A DNA stretch of 64,000 nucleotides, from contig OW388293.1 of NCBI GenBank assembly GCA_936450465.1, forward strand, positions 54,525,201 to 54,589,200, written 5' to 3'. This stretch comes from Gibbula magus (Eukaryota > Mollusca > Gastropoda > Trochida > Trochidae). The notes below the pieces were generated by a model. It had not been told where the DNA came from, did not search any database, and worked only from the letters and a program-made list of their open reading frames with translations. The translations under genes were made by a program, and so were the position numbers. Below, one piece after another: positions 10,346 through 21,509 of the stretch (position 1 is the first letter of the stretch; each line of letters starts with the position of its first letter).

Positions 10346-11159
10346 TCTTTATCCTTCCTATGAAAAATAACCCCACAAGGTATTACACTTTATAAAAACA
10401 AAACTTGGTTGTTGAAGTTTTGTAGTGAAACAATAACTGCATTGATAAAATGACTCAAAATGTTTTACATAAGTTTTCAACATAGATCCATTCTCTTCCA
10501 CACATCTTCCCACGGCAAGGTGAAAATGTATCAAGATCTCTCCATTTTTTACCTTGCCTTCAACCTAGGCAGAAGTGGTGAAACGAATCAGCAACACCTA
10601 TTGTGATCACGAGTTACGTCCCTTACCATCTGCTAATATACAGCCAATGAAATCGCCGCTTACATTCGGAACCAATTCAAAATAAGTGGCAATCGACACA
10701 GTCATAGAGACAATACAACTGTCTTCTGATTGGCTTATCTGATTAGCCTGCAGTACGTTAAAATATTAGCACTGAAAATGCCATGGTTGAGGTCAAGGGC
10801 GGAAGGAGAAGATATGGAAATCTTTTCGTTACACCTGTGACTTTGTGAAGATGCTTCCCACAGAGGTCACTCCCTTCTGATTTTCTGTTGTAATTTCTCT
10901 TACGAACAATATATCAGCTAGAAATAGAAAGTAACTAGAAGAGCGTTTGCGGGACACCGCAAAAGCAGAGCAGCTCAGAAACTTTGGGTCTCGCCTTTCC
11001 CTGTTCCGCCTTCTCCTCAGCATAAATAAAATGGGAATTTTTTTGGACAAAATGTTTTTCATTATTCAAGTTATTCTTACAAGTTAAATCATCACTGGGG
11101 TCACTTTTCACAACTTTGTTCTTAAAACCTATTTCTGATTTCAAAATTGGATCAAAAGA
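10346..11159. other. No recognised feature
   Basis: Minus-strand ORFs of 69-77 codons at 10829-11144 overlap each other and carry no domain I recognise. Confidence 0.45.
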
Positions 11160-12100
11160 TTAACATGGCCTTAACCAATATCTCATGACCTTGAACTTTG
11201 ACCTTCAAGAACACACCATCAATGATTACTTTTCATTGTGTATAACAATCATGCAATGACTCAAAAGTGTTCATTGTTAACATAAGGCATATTCACAATA
11301 GCACGCTTAAGTTGTGACCTTGCTGTGACCTTGACCTTTGACAGATTTTAGCAAAAACGTTTTCAAATCTTGGTCTTTCTCCATAGTTGATATATACCAA
11401 GTTAGGGCCTGATAGCACAGAAGTTGTTGAAGTTATCGTGTTTACAAGGATTTTTGTAGTGATTTCAGAACTCATGACCTTGACCTTTGACCTTGAATGT
11501 GAGCATGTCAAAATATTTCCCCAGGTGTACAAGAAAGAAGCTATATATATGAGGTGTTGATACCTTCATGATTTCAGAACTGGTGACCTTGACCCTATCT
11601 CGTGACCTTGACCTTTAAAATTCAAGGTCACACAATCATTGATCACTTTTCATTGTGTATAACAATCCTTTAATGATTCAAAGTGTTCATTGTTAACATA
11701 AGGCATTTTCGCAAAAGCATGCTTAAGTTGTGCCCTCGCTGTGACCTTGACCTTTGACGGATGTTAGCGAAAACCTTTTCAAATCTTGGCCTTTCTCCAT
11801 AGTTGATGTACACCAAATAAGAGCCTGATAGTACAAATATTTTTCAAGTTATCGTGTTTACAAGGATTTATTTAGCGATTTCAGAACTCGTGACCTTGAC
11901 CTTTGACCTTGAATATGAACATGTCAAAAAAATTCCCCAGGGGCATAAGTAAGAAGTTATGTATATGAGTTTTCAAAACCTTCTAGGAAAAAAGTTATAG
12001 CGAATACAAAACGCGTGCACGGCGGCGGCGGCGGCGGCGACGGCGGCGACGGAAACTGCACAAAAACTGATAGCAGCTCCGACTTAGTCGGAGCTGCTAA
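11160..12100. mobile_element. Non-autonomous Helitron/pearl-like element E1 (AGGTCA-rich)
   Basis: It contains two ~418 bp direct repeats (TCATTGTGTATAACAATC at about 11236 and 11653) with many TGACCTTGACCTTTGACC runs, then a CGG/ACGG tract (12019-12052). It ends in a perfect hairpin (arms 12071-12083 and 12087-12099, 3 nt loop) closing on CTAA at 12097-12100. Sequence homologous to the dispersed repeat at 18.66 kb resumes at exactly 12101, which supports this 3' boundary. A 3' hairpin plus CTRR before a T fits Helitron-type ends, although the hairpin sits closer to CTRR than usual. The left boundary is not resolved. Confidence 0.55.
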
Positions 12101-12395
12101 TGATTGGTTGCATCAGAAGTTAGTTGTGTAATCACTGGCGATGTTTCAAATTGAACATTCTGCAACTGTCAATATGACTAGAGATGCCTCATCTTTGCCA
12201 TGCGCACATATTGCTTACAAAACAGAATTTGGTCCCTGTAAAACGATGTTTGATTGGACAAAGATAAGGACGTAAGCAGTGTTACAAACTTTCAACGTCA
12301 GGGGATAATGCGAGAATGGTGAATTACCACATATATATTTATAACAGAGGTTACAATAACAAATCTGAAGGAAATAACCTCTGTAGGAAGGGAAT
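12101..12395 (+). repeat. Dispersed repeat R, copy 1
   Basis: It matches 18664-18990 along its length (GATTGGTTGCATCAGAAGTT, AACTGTCA-TATGACTAGAG, AAACGATGTTTGATTGGAC, GGGGATAATG). There is no coding potential and the family is unidentified. Confidence 0.7.
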
Positions 12396-12481
12396 GACAT
12401 AGACCCAGATGGTAACAAATTAAAGCTGTCCCAGTGACAGTTGAATAATGCCAAGAACCACTCAAATTTGCCAATCATTAT

Positions 12482-12835
12482 TAAAGTTTATACAATATAT
12501 TGTTACGCTCATTACACGGCCCGATAAGCCATATCCATAGAAAACGGTTATCAGTATTGGAAGAATATGGTCTGACTATAAAACGACAGTTTTGTGGAAC
12601 TCTTCAGCACGAGAGGAAGATTTGTAGGCTTAATGCAATTTGGAGAGTTCAGACAGCAAGATGGTTGACCATTCCATTATTGAGCTCTACTCTGAGTGTT
12701 TAGGTATCGCTACATCAGTCAGATCATTGAACTACCTTCAAGCGACCATTTTAATGTGAACACCATAAAATGGCAGCTCGAAGGGAAATGAACTTGCATG
12801 GCTTAACCGAACTATGTACATTTCATTTTAAAAAT
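12482..12835 (+). mobile_element. MITE family B (relative of the TTAA MITE), copy 1, right end missing
   Basis: It starts TTAAAGTTTATACAATAT like the copy at 23619 and shares GAATATGG, CTCTTCAG and CATTTTAATGTGAACACC blocks with both other copies. The right terminus CGTGCTACAG...CCTTTAA is absent; element E2 follows soon after. Confidence 0.6.
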
Positions 12836-12860
12836 AACAAGTAGTTGTCACTAAGGTGAC

Positions 12861-13951
12861 ATGATCCCCCGCCGCAAATTAATACTTCAAAATTTAAAAA
12901 TAATGTCAAGATCAGCAAAATTGACCGTCAAACATGTTAAAAAAGTCAAAGTTCCACTGTGACCTTGAGAAAAATGGCAAGGTCATCAAAATCTAATCTA
13001 CCCTTTGTGTAAGATATGATGAAATTCCAGTGAATGGTTCTTGAGATATCCCGCTGACAAGTATTACACACATGTACATCAACATGTCGAAAAATTTAAA
13101 ATTCCACTGTGACCTTGAGAATAATGTCAAGGTCACCAAAATCTTATCAGTCCTTTTGCTTTTTGTAAGATATAATGAAATTTCGGTGAATGGTTCTTGA
13201 GTTATTCTGCTGACAACCTTAACATGTACATTAACATGTCGAAAAATTCAAAGTTCTGCTGTGACCTTGAAAATAATGTCAAGGTCACCAAAATCTATTC
13301 AGCCGGTCGTCTTCCCTAGAAGGTGCTTTGAGTAAGAAATGATGGAATTCCAGTGAATGGTTCTTGAGATATTCCGCTGACAAGCTTTACATGTACACTA
13401 ACATGTTGAAAACTTCAAAGTGCTGCTGTGACCTTGAAAATAATGTCAATTTCACTAAAATCTAATCAGCCCATCATCATCCCTAGAAGGTGCTTTGTGC
13501 AAGAAATGATGGAATTCCGGTGAATGGTTCTTGAGATATCCCGCTGACAAGCTTTACATGTACATTAACATGTTGAAAACTTCAAAGTTCCGCTGTGACC
13601 TTGAAAATAATGTCAAGGTCACCAAAATCTAATCAACCCGTCGTCTTGCCTTGGAGAAGCTATGTATAAAATATGAAGAGAATCCAGCGAATGGTTATTG
13701 AGATATCCCGCTGACAAGGGTAAAATGACAAAGTCTCGTTGTGACCTTGAAATGAAGGTCAAGGTCTCAAACTACTGTAGGAACATTACTCTTCCTATGA
13801 TGAACCCATATGCAAAATATGAAAAGAATCCAGTGAATGGTATTTGAGTTATTCCATTTCGTACGGACGTACGAACGGACGGACGGACGTACGGACGGAC
13901 GCAGCCGAATACTATATCCCCCGCTTCGCGCTAAACGCGCGGCGGGGGATA
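12861..13951. mobile_element. Non-autonomous pearl/Helitron-like element E2 with six ~150-168 bp units
   Basis: The left end ATCCCCCGCCGC (12864-12875) is the perfect inverse of GCGGCGGGGGAT (13939-13950). Between them are six tandem units marked by GTGACCTTGA...TCAAGGTCAC at about 12959, 13110, 13261, 13428, 13596 and 13741. An ACGGACGG tract (13862-13900) and a terminal hairpin (13915-13951) follow. There is no ORF. It has the same plan as E1, E3 and E4. Confidence 0.7.
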
Positions 13952-14985
13952 ATAATAATAATAATGAATATTTAAATAGCGGCTTACCTCATAAAATAAG
14001 CTCTAGGCGCTTAACAAATAAGTAATAAGTACAAGGAGTAGATATACAAACATATATTGTATATATTATATACAAAGAAGATGTGTACCAAGAAAGAAAC
14101 AGTATGTGACAGGACATTTAACAAAAAGAGGTGTAAGAATTTTAGAATTCTTTTTATAGATTTATGAGTTTTATTTAGTTTTTTGGTAACACTTACTTTG
14201 CTATTTGTGAGAGCATATTTAAGTAAGAGTGACGTCTACACCAGTTTCACCTTGAGGTTTGAATTAGTTTTTTGAAAATTTCTTACAAAAGCTAAAACTT
14301 AATTTATATGGAGAAAACAACATGGCAAGTTATCAAATGGACATTAAAGATGCATCCATTTTCTTTGCCTTTAATATGTGCAAACATATCATATTTGAAC
14401 GAGATACATGTGTGATTAAGTAGTTTCAAACGACAAAATATTCATAATTGCATGTCTGCATGTGCAATCTACACTGTTTGAGAACGAAACAAATGAAAAC
14501 CACATTAATTGCTTTGCAAATGTTGAATAGAAATAATAATCTAATAAAGCCATTATTACACTCACAAGTGCTTAAAACTAAATTTATGTATATAACCATT
14601 GCTCTGGCTAGGGCAATAAAAAAAATTCCCCCTCGTTTCGTAAGTCGTATGACACACTTCCTCCATTAATAATCTCTATGTACAATTGGATTTTTTTGTA
14701 TGAAAATATGGGAGAATTCCACTTATGCATAATGCTTAACTCAAAGCAACCAATGTGTCCAATGGATTTTAGCTAAAACAGAAAGATCCCCTTACCTTGT
14801 GTTACTGAGACCGTCCCTTTAAACAGACAATTGTGCTTGATTTGTCAATACTACCGAGGTGACACCACACTGGGAACAAGCTGCATGTCCATTAATGATG
14901 ACCAGATTTATCTGCTAAATCTAATCAATACATAGCTCGCTCGCAATACTACTAGCAACATCCGTCCAACATATCTCTCACTGCC
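13952..14985. other. AT-rich, (ATA)n at the left edge, no recognised gene
   Basis: A short (AAT)n run lies at 13948-13968. The remainder has no readable exon. Confidence 0.45.
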
Positions 14986-15425
14986 AACAATCAACAAATG
15001 TTGTGACACATTTATTTTCTGATTCGTGACAAAATCCTTGATTCCATGATTATTTTGCAAAATCAAAATGGCTGAAACACATGCAAGAGTCAGTTTACAT
15101 AGTTCTTACCATTTGTCATGCGACAATTTACAAATGGTGTGATATTTATTTTCTGTTCAGTGACAAAATCGATGATTACATAATTATTACACAAAATCAA
15201 AATTGCTGTAACACATGCGAACATCATTTTACATAATTGTTACAATTTGTCTTGTGACAATCAACAAATGTTGTGACATATTTTGTTCTGTTTTATGACA
15301 AAATCAATAATTTCTTTTATTAGTTGCCGACTGCAATACATGGAGGAGTCATTTTACATATTTTTTCTCTTTTATAACAAATGTGAAATTATTTATTTTT
15401 GTTATGAAATTAATCAATATAACCC
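14986..15425. repeat. ~135 bp tandem repeat, three degenerate copies
   Basis: The phrase CAATCAACAAATGTTGTGAC recurs near 14988, 15123 (diverged) and 15258, each followed by TATTTTCTG..GTGACAAAATC and CACATGC. Confidence 0.65.
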
Positions 15426-16129
15426 TCTGAACACCCATTTTTAGTTTCTGACCCAACATTGAGTATAACCTTTGAGAAAAAACTTTCATTGCTGTACTTA
15501 GCTACAAAAGGATGGTTTGTCGCTAAATTAATTCCGCAATTAAAGGTTAATAACAAACTCATATTCCTTCAGAAAATGGTGAAAAATTTATTTTTTTATA
15601 ATCCTCAGTAATAAACACTACATGAACACTAAATAACATCAGAAAACTATTGTCATCATTAAACTTTGACACTTTCATCAAACCATCTCATCATTTCAAA
15701 AACAAACAAAAATCACAAATTCACAAACCTACCTCAACAAGCTAAAACTCCTTGCACTGTACATCCTGTCTACAATGAAACTGCCTCACACACTGAAACC
15801 CTCAAACTCCACACATTGCCTAGGCAATATTTGAACCCTTTTACAATGCATCTTGCATCAAACCACCTTGAATCAAGAACTCCAAAAACTGTCAGCCAAC
15901 AGACCCTAGTGTATACATAAAATCCAAAATAGCTCCGAGGGTCGTTGGCAATTACCACACCTTGCAAGCCAAACCGAGAGAGAAGCTCGCTGGTTTAGTG
16001 ATCAGTGAGAGGACAACGTTACTCCGAGTGTTTATCAGCTGTGTCGGTGATGGACTTGTACAAACTGTTACAGACCACCTCCCACACTCTTCATTCACAA
16101 GTCATACTTCCTGCGTTCATTAATTCGAG
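15426..16129. other. No recognised feature
   Basis: Overlapping short ORFs on both strands (15666-15967) with no known motif. Confidence 0.45.
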
Positions 16130-16465
16130 TGAGTGAGTGAGTGAGTGAGTGAGTGAGTGAGTGAGTGAGTGAGTGAGTGAGTTGGGGTTTAACGCCGCTT
16201 TCAAGAGTATTTCACTTATATCGCGGCTGCTAGTATTACGGCAGGGAGAAAGCCCGCAACGCCATGTGGCTATGCTTTGAGGTGAAACCTGCGAGCATCA
16301 GTTGGAACTAGTGAACCATGGGTGGTACTACGCTGAAATTCAGTGAAGCATTGCACCCAAACCTTACTGTGTGTAGAACAGTTCTCTACTGCAGACAAAG
16401 TTGCCGTGCCCCTGGCGGGATTCGAACCTCGGGCTTTGGATCCGAAGCCGAACGCGCTAACCACT
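16130..16465 (-). mobile_element. SINE family 1 with expanded (GAGT)n tail
   Basis: The tail is a (GAGT)12-like microsatellite (16130-16181). The body is well conserved, and a B box is readable on the minus strand (GGTTCGAATCC complement near 16418). The last ~15 bp of the head are missing, so it is slightly 5'-truncated. Confidence 0.88.
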
Positions 16466-17104
16466 GAATGTGAAATAATTAAAGAACCATATTGAGATTT
16501 GAAGAAAATAAAGTTAAAGACATTGTGTGAAGTATAACTTGAAATGACAAGACAGACATGTTTATTTCATAGAGTGGCTATAAGGATAAAAGTACAATGA
16601 CAATCATTTTTTTCAGAGCGCTGGCATGGGAAGTACATCCGTGTAAACATTATATAACTTGGTGAAGTTTGTTTACAAACATGGCTAGACGTAAGATAAT
16701 TTTTGCTTTTTGGTTTTGAAGTAGATTTACAAACTTTGGATACATGGGTTTAAATAATAATATCAAAGAATATATCTGCTACGCATGTCAGAGTACAAAG
16801 GGCATTGCAGCAATACTTATTGTCTCATCATTACTCATCGTCAACACACGTTTACACAATGAGAACATCTTTGGGTCTTCTATAGGCATGTACGTTCAGT
16901 TTACTATTGGCACACCTAAGTTTGTAAGAGATCTTCAGAAACACTTGAAAACATCTAAAAACCCTGGAAGCATACCGTTAGTGCTTTAAAGAAGAGGCAA
17001 TGAGAGGCAAGTGGTGATATCGGAGATAATGTACATGTTGCTGTATCTGAAGAGATAGCATCCTCGTCTCACACACTTAAACATGTGGATAATGACTCTC
17101 CAGC
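16466..17104. other. No recognised feature
   Basis: An 81-codon plus-strand ORF (16744-16989) has a plausible start but no domain I recognise, and lacks clear splice sites. Confidence 0.4.
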
Positions 17105-18215
17105 TTAGATCAGGCTTGTTGGTACAGTGTAGGAAGTGGATAGGCGTCTTGGTAGAGCGTAAGGAGTGGATAGGCGTCTTTGCAGAGACAAGAAAGACCT
17201 ATGTAAAGAGTGGATAGGCGCCTTAGAAGAATGTAAGGAGTGAGTAGGCGTATTAGTAGAGCGTAAGGAGTGGATAGGAGTATTAGAAGAATGTAAGGAG
17301 TGGATAGGCATCTTGGTAGAGACAAGAGCGTAAAGAGTGGATAGGCATCTTAGTAGAGTGTAAGGAGTGGATAGGCATCTTGGTACAGTGTAAGGAGTGG
17401 ATAGGCATCTTGGTACAGTGTAAGGAGTGGATAGGCATCTTGGTACAGTGTAAGAAGTGCATAAGCGTCTTGGTAGAGTGTAAGGAGTGGATAGGCATCT
17501 TGGTAGAGTGTAAGGAGTGAATAGGCATCTTGGTACAGCGTAAGGAGTGGATAGGCGTCTTTGCAGAGACAAGAAAGACCTATGTAAAGAGTGGATAGGC
17601 GCCTTAGAAGAATGTAAGGAGTGAGTAGGCGTATTAGTAGAGCGTAAGGAGTGGATAGGAGTATTAGAAGAATGTGAGGAGTGGATAGGCATCTTGGTAG
17701 AGACAAGAGCGTAAAGAGTGGATAGGCATCTTAGTAGAGTGTAAGGAGTGGATAGGCATCTTGGTACAGTGTAAGGAGTGGATAGGCATCTTGGTACAGT
17801 GTAAGGAGTGGATAGGCATCTTGGTACAGTGTAAGAAGTGCATAAGCGTCTTGGTAGAGTGTAAGGAGTGGATAGGCATCTTGGTAGAGTGTAAGGAGTG
17901 AATAGGCATCTTGGTACAGTGTAAGGAGTGGATAGGCATCTTGGTACAGTGTAAGAAGTGGATAGGCGTCTCAGTAGAGCGTAAGGAGCGGATAGGCTTG
18001 TTGGTACAGTGTAAGAAGTGCATAAGCGTCTTGGTAGAGCATAAGAATTGATAGGCATATTCATAGAACGTAAAGTGCAGATAGGCAAGAGTGAAAGAAG
18101 TGGATAGGCATCTTGGTAGAGACAAGAGTGTAAAGAGTGGATAGGCATCTTTGTAGAGCTAAGGAATGGATAGGCATCTTGCATCTAGATGATGGTACAG
18201 TGTAAGGAGTGGCTG
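17105..18215. repeat. 30 bp minisatellite with a 381 bp higher-order duplication
   Basis: The unit is GGATAGGCATCTTGGTACAG plus TGTAAGGAGT. About 36 copies are present. A distinctive block (GTCTTTGCAGAGACAAGAAA) occurs at about 17176 and again 381 bp later, and flanking variants repeat in the same order, so ~13 units were duplicated together. Minus-strand ORFs of up to 359 codons follow from a unit length divisible by three. Confidence 0.95.
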
Positions 18216-18510
18216 GTTAATAGTGGCACAGGTGGTGAGTTGTCCAAGACCAGCTATCCAGTGGTGCTTAAATTGAGCCCCCTCCTTGACTCGGTGTAAA
18301 GAATATCAACTTTTAAAAAAAAACATTTTGTCAGTGTTAACCCTAAGTGTACAGTACATAGTCCAAGAACTTAAAATTATGTTGATAAACAACCAGATGA
18401 AGCAAGATGAAGACCTATGCACCTTCTTGTAGCTTAACAAAGGGAAATTTATTTGATCAAAATGACCTTATGTTCCGATCTGCCCAACTGTGAATAAGAA
18501 ATAAGAATCA
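18216..18510. other. No recognised feature
   Basis: Short unique-looking spacer between the minisatellite and repeat R. Confidence 0.4.
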
Positions 18511-19010
18511 CAGCATTCTCTCCCGACAGAGGTTACTCATATAGACAGATACATTTATTCAGTATAAGGCCTTTGGTCCAAAATACAACAGAATTCCGGG
18601 TAATAATATCCTATTCTAACCTCTGTTTCATGTCAAGTACTTGTTCGTTAAGAAATAGAGAATAGTGATTGGTTGCTTCAGAAGTTAGTTGTGCAATCAG
18701 CGATGTTGTTTCAAAATAATAATTCTGTAACTGTCAAACTGACTAGAGTTGCTTCATCTGTGTGAAGCACATACAAGGTCCCAGAAGCAAAACGATGTTT
18801 GAATGGACGAGACTAAGGACTAGAAATATTTGCCATTTAGATAGTGAAGAAATATAACATGGTTATATTTTATCCAAAATATAACCATGTTATAAAACTA
18901 AGGACGTTACCAGTGTCATAAACTTTCACCGCCAGGGGATTATGTGACAATAGCAAATATCACCTATATGAAACAGAGGTTATGATAGAAAATTTGAAGG
19001 GAGAGAATGT
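18511..19010 (+). repeat. Dispersed repeat R, copy 2, with a hairpin insertion
   Basis: 18664-18990 matches copy 1 at 12101-12395. Outer sequences CATTCTCTCCC (near 18513) and GGGAGAGAATG (near 19000) are inverted, so the full element may span ~500 bp. A 76 bp segment (18821-18896) absent from copy 1 is bordered by the 9 bp duplication ACTAAGGAC (18812-18820, 18897-18905). Confidence 0.6.
18853..18894. repeat. Perfect 19 bp inverted repeat, 4 nt loop
   Basis: TATAACATGGTTATATTTT (18853-18871), loop ATCC, then its exact complement (18876-18894). It lies within the 76 bp insertion in repeat R. Confidence 0.9.
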
Positions 19011-19193
19011 TCATATGGATGGGCAAGCCACGTTAAATAAGTGTGCCTAAAGACTGCACAGTTTTAAGATCCCAAGAGAAAACGAGAAGAGTTGCAAGAA
19101 CGATGTCCAATTTGATGTAAACTTAATTTAGCAAGGTAGTTTAACCCTCGGAACATATATGAGAAATATATCTAGTAGGGTGTGATCTAACCA

Positions 19194-19302
19194 GGACCTA
19201 GATTTTCAAAGCTCTCTTAGCAATAAAATAGTCATAAGCCAATGATAATGTATGGTACTTACAACTGCCATAGCGCTAAGAGAGCTTTGAAAATCTAGGT
19301 CC
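19194..19302. mobile_element. 109 bp MITE with perfect 28 bp inverted repeats
   Basis: Arms 19194-19221 (GGACCTAGATTTTCAAAGCT...) and 19275-19302 are exact complements, separated by a 53 bp AT-rich centre. It has no ORF. Confidence 0.75.
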
Positions 19303-19420
19303 AGGCTCCTAATAGATACCCGTATTGGAGGCCTGGCTCTTGTTCAACTTCGGGAACCGTTACCCCCCTGTTGCTATTACAGGCCCAGCTCCTATTTGAG
19401 GCCTATTAGAGGAAATATGG
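19303..19420. mobile_element. Degenerate relative of the MITE at 250-651
   Basis: It ends GGCCTATTAGAGGAAATATGG followed by TA, matching the right terminus of the first MITE. Subterminal CAGCTCCTATTTGAGGCC parallels its CAGCGTCTATTCGAGACC motif. Confidence 0.5.
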
Positions 19421-19460
19421 TACCTTTGAGCAGCTAAGCTTGATATGAGCACTGCGTTAA

Positions 19461-19815
19461 AGGGGCAGTAGCACGTTTTTTCGCTAAAATAAGTTGATGA
19501 AATGTATTTGAAAAATAATTTCACCAATAGTAAAACATCCTTCTCTCTTCGGAAAATAAAGTTTAAAATGAGTGTACATGTTTAGGTAAAGCCATGGGAA
19601 TCGTTTTTGTAATACAAAATAATAAATTGTGTTCACAATAAAATGGCCGCCATGCAATTTTTGCTTTATAAGCAACATAGTTTTTACCACTACAGATAAT
19701 TGGTTTGTGTAATAAGATGTGTTACCCTCTAAAGTTAATTTAAATGACATAAACTATCATTATAAATGGGAAATTTGAAAAAATAAATTTTGCAAAAAAA
19801 CGTGCTACTGCCCCT
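19461..19815 (+). mobile_element. TTAA-flanked (piggyBac-like) MITE family A, copy 1
   Basis: Termini AGGGGCAGTAGCACGTTTTT and its inverse ACGTGCTACTGCCCCT are flanked by TTAA on both sides (19457-19460, 19816-19819). Internal landmarks are GATGAAATGTATTTGAAAAA, AAAATGGCCGCCATGCAATT and ACATAAACTATCATTATAAA. Confidence 0.85.
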
Positions 19816-19819
19816 TTAA

Positions 19820-21425
19820 TATGTATATAGACGCAACAGAGGAAGTACACATATAAAATAAAATTATCTCGAAAAACTTTTTCTAAAAATTTCCCCCATA
19901 CTGATAGTTATCAAGACAGCTTGCCGGTATATTATAAGTTTAGTATATCCTTGTATACATATGTGACTCTTTGAATTTCCAGTAATCATAAAAAGCCCTG
20001 AACACATAAAGAAACTCATTCATATAGAAAGTTTGGAAGCATATCTATCTTGGGCTATCTATCAACCAAATTTTAAATGGTAGGATTCTTGAGGGAAACC
20101 TGTCAGAAGTGACCTATATGTTCAAGCGAGACATTTCAGAATATGACTTATTAGATCTATACATCTCTGAAACCTTATCCTAAATGGATCAGCTAGGCTA
20201 AATGTCAAAATCAATTTGGAAGTCTGGAGTATAGATCTTTGTGAGAATTTGAAATAAAATGTCACAAATTTCAGGATTTGAAATTTGAAAGATATCAAAA
20301 TTATAACCAGATTAAATTCTATTTGACAAATAAAGCGAAACCTTTCTCTGCTATTGACACTAAGAATCCATAAACTATATCAAAATGAATATAGAATTAA
20401 TAAGGCAGGAGATATCAGATGTGAAATTAATCGTCTGTTTGTAACATATAGAGAACTGATGAATGTTGGTTTATTTATCATAACAGGTAAAGAAGGGGGG
20501 GGGGGGGTGTGCGCACTTTTCGACGACTCAAAAACAAAATAAAGGCTGTAATTTATGAAAACTATAATATATGAACAGTATATGTGCACCATTGTCTTCA
20601 CTAAAGTGTTAATGTAATTTTTTAAATTGTCACATGAAAAGGGTAGGGGAGGGTGGGCACCCCTGCACAACCACCTTACCGCCCGCCCTCCCTCCCGACA
20701 TAAGATCAACAATTTGTGTTGAGTCTCCGTCCTCAAGTCCTTATGATTATATAAGCCTTCCAAAGTAGAGGCTTTACTCTGTTCAAATACTCCCTCAATA
20801 GTTTGTGAGGCAAACGTCAGACTACAGTTTACAAAAAAACATTCGCAAACTGTAACATATTAGTTGAGAACTTTGTGACACTAATACTCAAAGAAAAAAA
20901 ATAAAGCAGTCGCTTTAGAATTCTCAACAGAGTATATATCGAAAGTCAAAGTTAATGTGACGTATGACTTAAGAACATCTCACTGGCTTGTGACACTGGT
21001 GACAGGATGCTATAAACATGGGTAACACAAAGTGAAAGCCGTAAATAAAATCCTTCTGCCCTTTGGTCACTTCTGACCTTTCTGCAACTCTCGTGGGAAG
21101 AAATAACTGTCAGTGCAGATGAAGACAAGTAAACAGCCGTGAAACTGTAAATTCCGTTGTTCAGTGCGACTTCTTCTCTGGCGCTAGAGTAACAACGTCT
21201 TTGACATTCATGGTCAGCATGGGACAAGCTGTTAGTTGAGCTTTGTACCGATTAACACTCATGTTGTTTGTTTTTATCTTGATTATAAAATGCTGTGTTA
21301 TACATGTGCATACATGTTGTTAAATAATTCATTGAACATTTCCTTTTGAAATTAACACATTCAATGTATTGCATTTGACATCGTCCTTAGAAAATACAAA
21401 GGAAATCTTCAAGACATCATAGACC
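19820..21425. other. No gene recognised; G-rich tracts
   Basis: It contains a G13 homopolymer (20495-20507) and a four-run G-quadruplex motif (20641-20657). The 127-codon minus ORF spanning these is low complexity and is not called. Confidence 0.5.
20641..20657 (+). other. G-quadruplex motif
   Basis: GGGTAGGGGAGGGTGGG has four runs of at least three G with loops of 1-2 nt, satisfying the standard intramolecular G4 pattern. Confidence 0.8.
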
Positions 21426-21509
21426 TAATCTTACCCTTGTTTCTTCAGATATCAAATATATCAACATGTGTTGATATAGTAGATATCAGAAGAAATAAGG
21501 GTGAGATTA
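21426..21509. repeat. 84 nt long foldback
   Basis: The 28 nt arms (21426-21453 and 21482-21509) pair with three mismatches. Inside them a second perfect stem (TATATCAACA / TGTTGATATA, 21457-21466 and 21469-21478) has a 2 nt loop. It has the size of an animal pre-miRNA hairpin, but a miniature transposon relic is equally possible. Confidence 0.7.

Noticed and set aside
13862..13900. ACGGACGG tract as a separate microsatellite
   Set aside because: A tract of this kind precedes the terminal hairpin in related elements, so it belongs to element E2.
17105..18184. 359-codon minus-strand ORF (SLRSTKMPIH-like repeats)
   Set aside because: Product of the 30 bp minisatellite; overlapping frames are open too.
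20380..20763. 127-codon minus-strand ORF
   Set aside because: It includes translations of the G13 tract and the G4 region, with no domain and biased composition.
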